From assembly GCA_001430745.1 (NCBI GenBank), contig KQ481971.1:96603-147864 (forward strand): a stretch of 51,262 bases of DNA, read 5' to 3'. Shown in pieces: positions 10,001-18,950 of the stretch. The position numbers and the translations under genes are program-made. Origin of the DNA: Auxenochlorella pyrenoidosa. Taxonomy: Eukaryota; Chlorophyta; Trebouxiophyceae; Chlorellales; Chlorellaceae. Below the pieces are notes generated by a model. That model made no database searches and was not told where the DNA came from. It worked only from the letters and a program-made list of their open reading frames with translations. Positions within the stretch are counted from its first letter, which is position 1; each line of letters begins with the position of its first letter.

Positions 10001-11517
10001 CGCCCTCACCCGTCTGTGCCAGAGCCCACTTTGAAGGAGGATGGGATGCCTGTGGGCAGGCCAAACACCACCTGGAGGGGCTGGCCGGTTGCGTCGTGAA
10101 CTTGCCAAGCAGGCCCGGCGGTTGGCTGGGGAGCGAGGGAAGGAAATGCGCGCATCCTCCCCCGCCTCTCTCGAGTGAGCAGGCTGCACCCTCCGCCTAC
10201 TTGGCACCCCTCCCCGTTCTTCCGCCTGCCCACTAGCTGTGCCAGCAGCCTGCACTGTTAGCTCTGCCCACCTGCCACTGGTACTGCCCCGGCGCCAGCT
10301 CCCGCCCCGCGCCCCCCAGAGCGGCCGTCGCATTCAGCAGCTGCACCGTGCCGCCGCGGGTCTCGGTGGACGTGTGCCGGTGCGAGCCGGTGCCGCTCTC
10401 GTGCGTTTCAGTCCTGCGGGGCGGGCGTGTGCTGGGCAAGCTGGGCAGTGGAGCGCGAGGAGAGAACTCCAGGATGCCTTGTGTGGCCCGCTGCAACAGG
10501 CGGCGGCATATGTGTGATGGCTGCACAGATGGCAAAGCGCCTCCAATGGATGGGCTCCGCTGCCTGCGCCGTGCGCCCGCCTGGAGGCGCCCTCTCTCAG
10601 GGGCGGTGCAAGCAGTAAGTTTCTGCGCATGCTTGTCAGCAGTGGGTGCATGCCCGCCTGCCCGCCCGGCCCTGCCCACACCCGCACCAGTAGGTGTGCT
10701 CCACCCCGAGCAGCTCGCAGTCTATCTTGGTGATGGTGACGGGCTGCACGACGTTGAGGCACACCAGGCCCTGCAGCGTGGAGGGGCGCCACAGCTGTGC
10801 TTGCGCACGCCCGCTGCGGCATGGTCGCCGGTGCTGCGCCGCCTCCCCCGGCCCCCTCCTTGTGCACTAGCAGCATCTCGGCCCCTGCCCTTCCATCAGC
10901 GCTGCAAGTTCATTGCCCTCTTCACCTGCACGTAGTCGCCGTCATGATAGACCTGCAAGTCAAGTCAAGTGGGTTGGGTGGGGCCGGTGGGTGGGTGGGG
11001 GCGGGGAGGGAGGGCGGGGAGTGCCCCAGTGGCGGAAGAGCATTGCCCGCTGGCAGGCACACTGGCGGCAGAAAGCAAAGATCATCAAGGAGGGCGCTGC
11101 AGGAATCAGTATGCTTGTGATGTTCCGTCGTCAGAGGATCACAAGATCCGGGGCACAGGTGGATGGGAGTGGGGGGAGGAACAGCTGGAGCCAGCATTGG
11201 GCAGAGTTCAGGGGCAAGACTGCTGGCTGGCGTTATGCTTGGTATGAATTCAAAACGGGTTAAACATTGCTTCTGTGGATGTACAGATAACTGAGCACAA
11301 GTTAAGAACGGGTGATACACAGTTCCCTTGGCAGCCCGACCGTGGGCGCCCAAGTTCCCCCAAGCCCAGCTGGAGCGGGCGGCGGGCGCTGCCAACCAGC
11401 AGTACCTGCAGGCGCTGGACTGTCACCGGCTCCTCAAACACTAAGCAAAAGCCTTGCAATCACCGGTTTGTCCGTCTGAAGCCACACTGAGTTGCCCTTG
11501 CTGAAGCCCGCTCCCAT
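7049..11517 (-). CDS. Arrestin-fold domain protein
   Basis: Twelve phase-consistent exons (11517-11464, 10952-10926, 10770-10688, 10413-10272, 10071-10010, 9819-9744, 9103-8954, 8524-8391, 8234-8144, 7865-7833, 7548-7392, 7164-7049) give 374 residues. Residues ~10-145 match the arrestin N-lobe pattern: LQTDKPVYHDGDYVQG, then an ITKIDCELLGVEHTYW strand, a GQYQWQ edge strand before a FGLPTGIPSSF loop, and VSYTVSLTFHTPGF. Residues ~150-290 match the C-lobe, with LDRDKVQPGEEV and the final LPVDLPPSMRGALISCDYF strand pair. The tail is Pro-rich. Arrestin-related proteins are cargo adaptors for endocytosis or receptor signalling; the cargo here is unknown. The ATG at 11517 gives MGAGFSKGNS, an N-myristoylation consensus, and a CCCF cluster follows the hinge. 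A retromer VPS26-like role is less likely. Confidence 0.85.
8849..8949. repeat. Three tandem copies of a ~34-bp unit in an arrestin-gene intron
   Basis: Units at 8849-8882, 8883-8915 and 8916-8949 each begin GCAT and contain CCCCAGCCAG followed by CAGCTGTTGG with a few substitutions and single-base indels. The array lies wholly inside the intron between exons 7 and 8 of the arrestin-like gene and abuts the donor site of exon 7. It is a minisatellite-like duplication with no visible coding role. Confidence 0.85.
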
Positions 11518-13042
11518 AGTGCGCCAGCCGCGCGTGCTCTGGGTTCAAGCCACAAGGAACGAGGTGAGGCACCGATCGCACGAATGATCGTCAGCAAAGC
11601 GGCAGATTCTCTCCTGCACCTGCAGGTCGCAGCGCGCAGGCAGCAGCTCCCCGCCTCCCTCGCCCTTGCAGGCGGCCAAACTTTACACGCTGCTCCATCT
11701 CTTCCTTTTCGTTCCATCAACTTTTGTGTCAAGCTATTCAGATGACTGGACTCAGCTGGCTTTGCATCCTAGCACATTTCGAATCACATCGTGCTTCACC
11801 CCTGCCACATGTGCATCCGCCGTGGACCGCACGGATGAAAGAAAGAGGTTGCATCAGGCAACAGGCAATCAATAATCGTCTACAACAGGGTGTGAATTGA
11901 GAGACAGGGAGACAGCACATGCGCTGAAGCAGCACATGGGGAGGCACGAAGCAGAGACTTGGAAGCAGAGTTGTATTTGAGGGCCTGGCTTTCGTGCCCC
12001 CAGCCCTTGTGACATGCTGCCTTTTCGTACGCAGGCGCTGCCTCATTGCCAGTGCCAGTGCCAGGTGCTGCTAGCCTGCTGAGCCTGCATAACAGCCGCG
12101 ACCCTTTCGTTCTGCTCTCGCCGCTTTGCTTCTCCTGCTGCTTCAGGTAAGGTGTGGTAGCGGTGAGGCGCAAGGTTGCCAGGGGCTATAGACGCCGCTG
12201 GTGGCTGTTACGCTGCCACGGGCGCAGCTTTGGTCAATGCACGCTTTCCGTGCTGCGCCATGCCAGCAGTGCTTGCCACAATCTCTCGCCACAGCAGGCT
12301 GTCGTTGATGGAGAACATTTCTGTCAGAAATCTGCTTCTCCTCTTCCCTGAAGGCTCCTACGACAGAGTCCAAGTTGACCCAAGCTCGACAGGCGGTCAC
12401 AGCGGGCGCGGCGCGATGTAAAACTCATACCAACACTGTGCTGTACATGCGTCGCTTCCTTGCTGCAGGCTCCCAACCGCCTTTGCAGACATGCTTCATT
12501 CCTGGGGAGGTTGACTTGGCAGGCGCAAATAGGGGCAGCAGCAGCGCAGCAGCTCGATCGCAATGTGCTGTAGCTGGCACTTTGAGCCAGCATTGGATGC
12601 CACAACAGCGCATGATACTGGTGGCAGATGACGAAACCATGTTCATGAACCTCTGGTCTGGAGCTGCACACGCTCCACCGGCGCCGCCGCTGCTGCCGCT
12701 GCTGCCTGCCTGCCTTGCCAGTCCCGGTTGCAGTGCAGCGTCGAACTGCATGCATCTGAGGCGCGACGATATGCGGTCAGAAACGCCGGGAGAAAGCCAA
12801 GCTGCACAGCCTTGACTCGCGAGACTGTCTTTCGGCAGCAAGCGGGCAGATGAGCGCTTGCAAGCGCCTCGTCCCCAAAGCATGTAATAGATGTAATATG
12901 CAAGCGCTGACAGATGGGCAATGAGGGGCGACAGAGCGCCGCAAAACAGCCGCCAGCATGGCAGGGCCGTGGTCTGCCTGCTGCTGCGGCGGACAAGGCG
13001 CCGGCTCGCGCCTGCGCCGCCCTCTTTAGCCCAGACCGGCTG
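11518..13042. other. Long divergent intergenic region with no confirmed gene
   Basis: About 1.5 kb separates the arrestin-like gene (starting at 11517, minus) from the presumed transcript start of eL14. It must contain both promoters. It is less GC-rich than neighbouring genes and its open frames are short. Two TGTAA motifs at 12883-12896 on the plus strand and one TTACA near 11683 leave room for a small unrecognised transcript on either strand. I could not assemble a convincing exon chain. Confidence 0.4.
12883..12896 (+). terminator. Two closely spaced TGTAA motifs, tentative poly(A) signals
   Basis: TGTAA occurs at 12883-12887 and again at 12892-12896 on the plus strand, about 270 bases upstream of the eL14 start codon. 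If used, they would end a plus-strand transcript that I cannot define. Chance occurrence is possible because this stretch is AT-richer. Confidence 0.2.
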
Positions 13043-13139
13043 GTGAGTGCGGGGCCTGGCCTCTGCTGCCGCCCGCATGGCACTCCCACATGCTCCCTTG
13101 CGGGCAGCGTCCCTGACGTCGTCCCCTCCCCTGCTGCAG
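13043..13139 (+). other. Probable 5'-UTR intron of the eL14 gene
   Basis: A strong donor (TG then GTGAGT) at 13043 and a CTGCTGCAG acceptor ending at 13139 bracket 97 bases just upstream of the eL14 ATG at 13167. The preceding CTCTTTAGCCCAGACC stretch would then be the first, non-coding exon. Leader introns are frequent in highly expressed ribosomal protein genes. The inference rests on splice-site quality alone. Confidence 0.5.
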
Positions 13140-13166
13140 AGACAAGGCGCCTAGAGGCTAGCCAGG

Positions 13167-15324
13167 ATGCCTTTCGCCCGCCAGGTCTCCATTGGGCGCG
13201 TGGCGCTCATCCAGTTCCCGGAGGCGGAGGCCGGCAAGCTGGTGGTCATCAGCGATGTGGTGTCCCCCACAGCGGTGCGCTGGGAGCGGCGCCAGGGGTC
13301 CAGGGGCGCCGCCCTCTGGGAAGGGAGGCCTCCTCGCGTCATGCAGCGCGCTAGAGGGACTGCAGCACACGCCAACGGCACCCCGAGCATGTTAGATAGC
13401 GATTTCAGCAGCAGGAGCGTCGCCAGGAGCGTGGTCAGGCAGCAGCGGCGGCTGCCGCCTGCAGCAGTGCTCAAGTAGCGCTGCAGCAGCAGCAGCAGAA
13501 GAGCCCAGGCAGACAGTGTCAAAGACAGCTGGAACTGGGCCCTGGATGGGACGAGCTTCAACAGATGCAGCTGGAGCAGGGGGCTTGCCGGCATCTGGCA
13601 GGCAGCAAAGCATACAGCAGCCGAACGGCGGCTGTGCTCCTGGCAGCCGTACCACGGGCTCGCATACAGAAGGTCGCTCCCCCCTCATGCCCACGCCGCT
13701 GCTGACTCGTTCCGGCTGCCGTCGCCGCCGCCGCTGCTCACCTGCAGGCGCTGGTTGACTTCCCCGGCCAGACCCGCCGCGTGGTGAGCTTCAAGCGCAT
13801 GGCCCTGACCGACTTCACCGTGGAGATCCCCCGCCTGGCCAAGAAGGCTGTGCTGAAGAAGGCGATCGAGGAGGCGGGTGAGCGCATGCGTCGGCAGCAG
13901 CAACGCAGCCCGGACGGGGAGGGGAGGTGCAGTGAGCGTCAGCGGCGCGTCGAGTTGTGCGCTGGCGAGGAGCGCCGCCGCCGGGTGTGGGCTGCCTTGC
14001 TTGCATGCGCGGCACGCCGTGTCGGCTGTGACGCAGCCAGTCTGCGAGGCTCAACTGCTTAGCAGAAAGTGCAACGCGGCAGCTTCAGCCGTGGCAGCTG
14101 GGGCTGCGCACCACCCCTCTCGCTGGGGCAGCAGCAGCAGAACCTTGAGCAGGAGCAGCGGTTTTGACAGCAGGATTGTGGGCAGCCGGCAGCGTTGCGC
14201 AGCACAGCCTGGCGAGGCCGGGAGCAGCTGACAGGGGTGGCGCAGCTGCGCAGCTGGGTGGATGCGCAGTGTGTCGTGGAGCGCTGCTGCCGGGCGCCCT
14301 TGCAACGCGGTGCAGCCTGGCATCCTGGCATAAAGTGCCGCCAGTAGCAAGCGGCAGCCACTGCAGAATGCCAGCATTGAGCTTTTGCTGGGTGTGGCGC
14401 AGCAGGGGCTCACAGAGGAAGGCGGGCGTGTGGCGGCGCATGCGGCATGCAGCAGGCCAGCTGGCCAGGAGCGCTGGCAGCCATTTCAGCTGGGGCTACT
14501 GGCTTGCGTTGGCCCAGCAGCTCCTGCCAGGGCAGCCCACAATGGCAGCAGGGAAGGACCTTGGCTCACACAGCACCTGTCGTGAATGCTGCTGCCGTGC
14601 GGTGTGCCAGCACAGTCGTGTCGCCAGTGCGCGCTGGCCAGCCGCTGGCTGCGGGCAGCCACACATAGCTGGCAGCAGCGAGAGTCACTCGCGCGGCCCC
14701 ACCCCTCCGGCGTAGCAGAGCCAGCCCCCTCCCTCCTGCCCCTGCGGCACAACTCCCCCGCGCCTCGACCACCCTCTCCTCCCTGCCCGGCCCCCGACCC
14801 CTGCCCCGCCCCTGCTCTCCCCTGCGCGCCCCCGCAGACATTGAGGCCAAGTTCGCCAAGAGCGCGTGGGGCCAGAAGCTGGCCAAGCGCGCGGCCAAGG
14901 CGGCGACGACCGACTTTGACCGCTACAAGGCGGCGGTGCAGAAGATCAAGCGCAGCGCCCAGGTGGGTGCGCGCACCCGCCGGCGGGCCCTCGCCTGGGC
15001 GCGGCGCGCCCGGCCAGGGGCAGGCAGTGCGCTCAGACCTGGGCAGATGCAGCGATGGCGTGCATGCAGGGGGCTGCGGGTTGCACGCTGCTTCGCACGA
15101 TGCCTGTCGGTCCGTGGTTTTCTCCCGTTGCTGGCCTCGACCTAGGCGGCTGAACGTTGCTGCGGGCTGCTTGGTGGTGGCGCTGGTACGTTGCGAGGGC
15201 AGCCTCAGAGGCCGGACATGCAAACACCAGCGCCTGATCTCGGGCACGCTATGCTTGCCCCCGCCCCCTTTTTTGCGCGCAGGTGCGGCGTGCCTTCAAC
15301 TCGCTGAAGAAGTCCGCCAAGTGA
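13167..15324 (+). CDS. RPL14: 60S ribosomal protein L14 (eL14)
   Basis: Structural protein of the large cytosolic ribosomal subunit. Coding exons 13167-13274, 13748-13877, 14838-14962 and 15283-15324 join in phase to 134 residues, the normal length for plant/algal eL14. The N-terminus (MPFARQVSIGRVALIQFP, then GKLVVISDVV) is the KOW/SH3-like barrel typical of eL14. It continues with ALVDFPGQTRRVVSFKRMAL and a Lys/Ala-rich helical tail (KFAKSAWGQKLAKRAA, DRYKAAVQKIKRSA) ending in SLKKSAK. The ATG at 13167 fits the conserved start. Introns are 473, 960 and 320 bases, long for so short a protein. A TGTAA lies 49 bases past the stop. Strong, constitutive expression is expected for such a gene. 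Confidence 0.96.
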
Positions 15325-15372
15325 GCGGCGCCTGCCAGCGACACGCCCGTAGCCATGCACCTCACATGCAGG

Positions 15373-15377
15373 TGTAA
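15373..15377 (+). terminator. TGTAA poly(A) signal of eL14
   Basis: TGTAA occurs 49 bases downstream of the eL14 stop codon, in the position expected for a chlorophyte poly(A) signal. Confidence 0.7.
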
Positions 15378-15720
15378 CACCTAGCCTCGCACCCTTGACG
15401 CACCAACAGGAGTGAGAGAGCTGCCCCCAGAGTGGCTGGCAGCCGATTGTGGCCTGGCAGCCGATTGGGCCTGTTGAAAGCAGGGGATCTTACAGCCAGG
15501 TCTCAGGCCTCTGGCAAATGGGCCAGGGCTGTGTCGATGGATGGAGGGTGGGGCAGGGGATGAATTCAAACACGAGGCCAGGTATCGGCCAGGGAATGGA
15601 CACAGCAAAAGCAATCTATAGGACAGGGGCAGTAAAGGCAGGGTTTGCAGTCAAGAGGATTTGAGTATGTTGGTGCGTTGCAAAGGAAGGGGGGCCGGGG
15701 CAGGCATCACGGGACCAGCA

Positions 15721-15725
15721 TTACA
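15721..15725 (-). terminator. TGTAA poly(A) signal of the minus-strand unknown gene
   Basis: TTACA on the plus strand is TGTAA on the minus strand, about 100 bases past the TAA at 15825-15827. It independently supports a real minus-strand gene ending here. Confidence 0.6.
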
Positions 15726-15824
15726 ATTGATTGGAGTGGCCACACGGCTGGCGCTCAGCTGACTCAGAGAAGGCCTGTTGACATGGTTTCACTCACGCGG
15801 GCTGCATGCACCAGACGGAGGCAG

Positions 15825-16925
15825 TTACGCAGGCGGCGGCAGCCCCGCCCCGGTGGCGAGGCCCTGCAGCAGGTTGGCGGCGTCCTGCAGGTTGGACAGC
15901 ACGCCCGGGTGTGCGCTGCCCTGGTGCTGGCGAACAAGCTCAGCAAGACGGCCGGCCATGCCTGCCAGCTCTGCCTCCAGCGGCTGCGTCGAGCTGGCGG
16001 CTGCTGCCTGGGCGGGCGCTGCATGCATCAAGCCAGCGCCTGCCGGCAGGACCCGCAAGGACTGCCGCTGCAGTGCCAGGGACAGGAAGCTGTCGCCGGG
16101 GCCGCTTCCTGGGGCCCCGCGAGCGGCGCCGCCGCCTCCGCCGTACATGCGGGGCAGAGCGCGCAGCACGTTGGGCTGGCGCAGGCTGTCGCGGCGGGGG
16201 CGCAGCAGTGGCATCTCCTGGCAAGGCGTGAAGCAGATGCAGGGGATGGAGGCTGAGTTCAGGCCGGGAGGAGCCGGGGCCAGCAGACAGCCGAGGCTTT
16301 GAGGAGGTGGGCATCCTTGTCTGCACTGCAGACAGGGGTCCCTGTCGCGTGCTCACCTGCATGAGCGCATCCTCAGCATCGTCGTCGTCGTCATCTATGA
16401 GGCCCCAGGGGCAGATGTCATCCAGGCTGGGCGGCTGCTGCAATGCGGGCGGCGAGTCGGGCAGCAGCGGCGGGAGCGCATCGCCGCCCCAGTCGGAGCC
16501 ACTGTCGCTATCATCCGCCAGCAGCGGCGGCGAGCTTGGCGGCCAGTGTGTGAACGGAGGTGGCGGCGGCCGTGGCACGGAAGCGGGTGCTGCTGCGGGT
16601 GGGCGTCGGGGGGGCGGCGGCATCTGGCTGCTGGCGGCCATGCCGCGGGTGAAGGCCAGCAGGATGGAAGAACTCCGCAGGCTAGCGTTGGCTGCTGCAT
16701 AGAGCTCGCCCAAACCACCGGGGCTGAACCTGCGTTGAGGAGGTGCATCCAGCGAATGTCGGGAGGCAGCGGCAGTGGCGCCGGCGCTCTGGTGGCCGCC
16801 CCTGCCGCCAGGTCCGCCCACCTGCGCTGCGCTCCTCCCGTCGGCCGTGAAGAGACTGCTGGGCCCCCTTACCTCTCGGGCGGCTGCTGGGAGGGCTCCT
16901 CGAGCGGCGGCAGAGGAACGCCCAT
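15825..16925 (-). CDS. Unrecognised 272-residue protein with Pro-rich and poly-Asp tracts
   Basis: Three exons (16925-16873, 16729-16357, 16217-15825) join in phase to 272 residues. The first donor is a near-perfect GTAAGG, and joining restores the segment [20 protein letters not shown], which looks like a conserved helix. A Pro-rich stretch follows, then an acidic element (LADDSDSGSDWGGD), then SLDDICPWGLIDDDDDDAED. The C-terminal third is Gly/Ala-rich and then helical (LEAELAGMAGRLAELVRQHQ, SNLQDAANLLQGLATG), possibly a short coiled coil. No signal peptide or membrane helix is seen. I recognise no family. The Pro-rich and acidic segments suggest an adaptor or nuclear regulator, but that is a guess. 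It is transcribed away from the dynein gene, with 470 bases between the two starts. Confidence 0.7.
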
Positions 16926-17395
16926 TCCTGCTGGGCGCTGTCGCTGCCTGCGAGCTATCGCGTTGCTACTATCAGTGCAAAAGAAGCCTGGAGGTCAACT
17001 TGCTCTTCGCAAGCGGCTGTGCGGGGCTATGGGCAGGGAGCCTCGCTGCAGGGCCCCGATCGGCTGTGTATGGTCGCCAGAGGCCGGCTCGGGTGTGCTG
17101 AGGAACGAAGAATGTAGCAAGGGGAAGGCAGGCAGGGGGGAAGGACTTGAGAGCTGCCGCAGCATGTGCTGGTCGCAGTTGTGAGGCACAAGGCCACAAG
17201 GCTTTTCCGGCGACCCTCATCGCAATCACTTGCTTGTGCAGCGTCCTTGGGGGCATTGGGTCCTTTCTTCCTCCGCGCTGCTTTGACTTGCCGCTCCCGC
17301 AACAGCAGCAGCACCCCTCGCCTCCCGGCCTGAACCGCCTCCCTTGACCCTCGGCCGACTGCGACAAGCCTAGATTCCGGGCGGCACGCCGTCCA
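16926..17395. promoter_or_regulatory. Bidirectional promoter region between the unknown gene and the dynein gene
   Basis: Two start codons face away from each other across 470 bases, so this interval must hold both 5' leaders and promoters. I searched by eye for an RFX X-box-like palindrome that might mark a cilium gene and saw no convincing full site. No coding potential was noted inside it. Confidence 0.5.
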
Positions 17396-18950
17396 ATGGC
17401 GGTCTCCTGGGCGGCAGCCTGTGCCGGCGCCACCAGCAGCACGGAGCCGAGCTGCGCTCCTGCTCCGCGCTCGGGCCACACCTTTACTACACTGACAGGC
17501 GGCGACGTGCACGTCCTGTTTGGCGGCTCTGGGCAGGGGCGCACCGCAAGCAGCAAGGCTGCCTCGGCGCTCAATGATGTGCACATCTGCAGCGTGGCGC
17601 CCGACAACGGCGCTGTCACCTGGGCGCCGCTGGCTGTGCAGGGCCCCTCACCGCCTCCACGAGCGCGGCACACTGCAGTGGCCCTTGATGCCCGCCGAAT
17701 GCTCGTGTTTGGCGGCCTGGACCAGAAGGTCCGCTTTAATGACTGCTGGGTGCTGGATGTTACGGCCCGCAGCTGGAGCGCGGCCCAGGTGGCAGGCACG
17801 CCGCCGCTGCCTCGAGCGCACCACACAGGTGGGGGCTTGTGCACTGCAGCCGACAGCCCACCGCCGTATTGCTAGCCACCTGTGCGCTGAATTACCAAGG
17901 ATGGTGTCCTGCACTGCCATGATTGATGCCTGAGCCTATGACCGCTCGTACAATCCAGATTCCTGACCTGCCCTCGTGCTTTCCTGCCCTCCTGACCTGC
18001 CTGGTCCTGCCCTTCTGACTGCAGCCACCAGGGTAGGAGACCGGGTGCTTGTGTTTGGAGGTTATGGCGGCGGCGGCACCGCCTTTGGAGACCTCTGGGT
18101 GCTACACACGGCGGAGGGCGGGCTGCGCTGGGAAGAGGTGCGGCCCGGCGGCACCGCCCCGGCGCCACGCTTTGACCACACCGCTGCGGCGCTAGCCACC
18201 GTCGCCAACAGCCCTGAGCCCGACAAGCTTGTCATCCTTGGCGGCCGTGACAGCACCCAGAGCTTCACTGATGCGCACGTGCTCGACCTGGAAAGCATGG
18301 AGTGGCTGGCTGGGCATGGCTTCCCTCCACTGGGCGGCGAGGTGCGCTGCAGAGACTGGCAGTGTTGCTGTGGGCTTGTTGAAGTGCGGCCAGTGTTGAT
18401 GTCAAGTGCCATGTGCACTTTATCATGTGCCCCAGGTCTTGCTGCTGCCCTACGCCATTCGCCCACTCGCACCTGCCGTGTTTCCCTTGCAGGTGTGCAA
18501 CCACCTGAGCTGCAGTGTGGACATCGTGCCCTACCACAAGATTTTTGCTGGCTTTGGGAAGAGCTCGACGCTGCAGTACCTCAGCTCCGTGCAGGTGGGG
18601 AGGGGGCTGGGGCCCTTGGTGTGTAGGACCGCACACAGCGAAGCCATCTTTCAACTCTGCTGTTGTGACGTCAAGCAGGGGCCTTGCACAGCCTTGACTC
18701 CGCCCCTGCCACATGCATGCGATATTGCACACTTCATACTTCCTGGCTTGTGTTCGATTGCTTGCAGGCACTTGATGCTGGCACCAAGCAGTGGAGCATG
18801 CCTGAGACAGCCGGCGAGGCGCAGCCTTGCGGCCGTGAGGATGCTGCATGGGTCTGGGATGCCCGCTCATTCTCGCTTGTAATGTTTGGCGGCTGGGCGG
18901 GCCGCTGGCTGGGCGACACCTGTCGAGCCGACGTCAGTAGCGTGGTGGGC
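17396..18950 (+). other. Dynein N-terminal Kelch block 1
   Basis: Exons 1 to 4 carry Kelch-type repeats, recognised by the double-Gly strand ends ([49 protein letters not shown]) and the W of each following strand. Kelch repeats fold as a beta-propeller for protein-protein contacts. In the Chlamydomonas alpha heavy chain this module is N-terminal and absent from the beta and gamma chains. Confidence 0.85.

Larger units (their letters stand above)
15325..15824. other. Convergent 3' region between eL14 and the minus-strand unknown gene
   Basis: About 500 bases lie between two stop codons facing each other. The eL14 poly(A) signal (15373-15377, plus) and that of the minus-strand gene (15721-15725, minus) both fall in it, so the two 3' UTRs account for most of the sequence. 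No further gene was seen. Confidence 0.6.

Noticed and set aside
11540..11560. GGGTTCAAGCC resembling a tRNA T-arm
   Set aside because: No acceptor stem, D-arm or anticodon arm could be folded around it.
12425..13078. A 217-codon minus-strand frame with a hydrophobic stretch upstream of eL14
   Set aside because: It overlaps the eL14 leader and its putative 5'-UTR intron, shows no recognisable motif, and its composition looks like frame noise.
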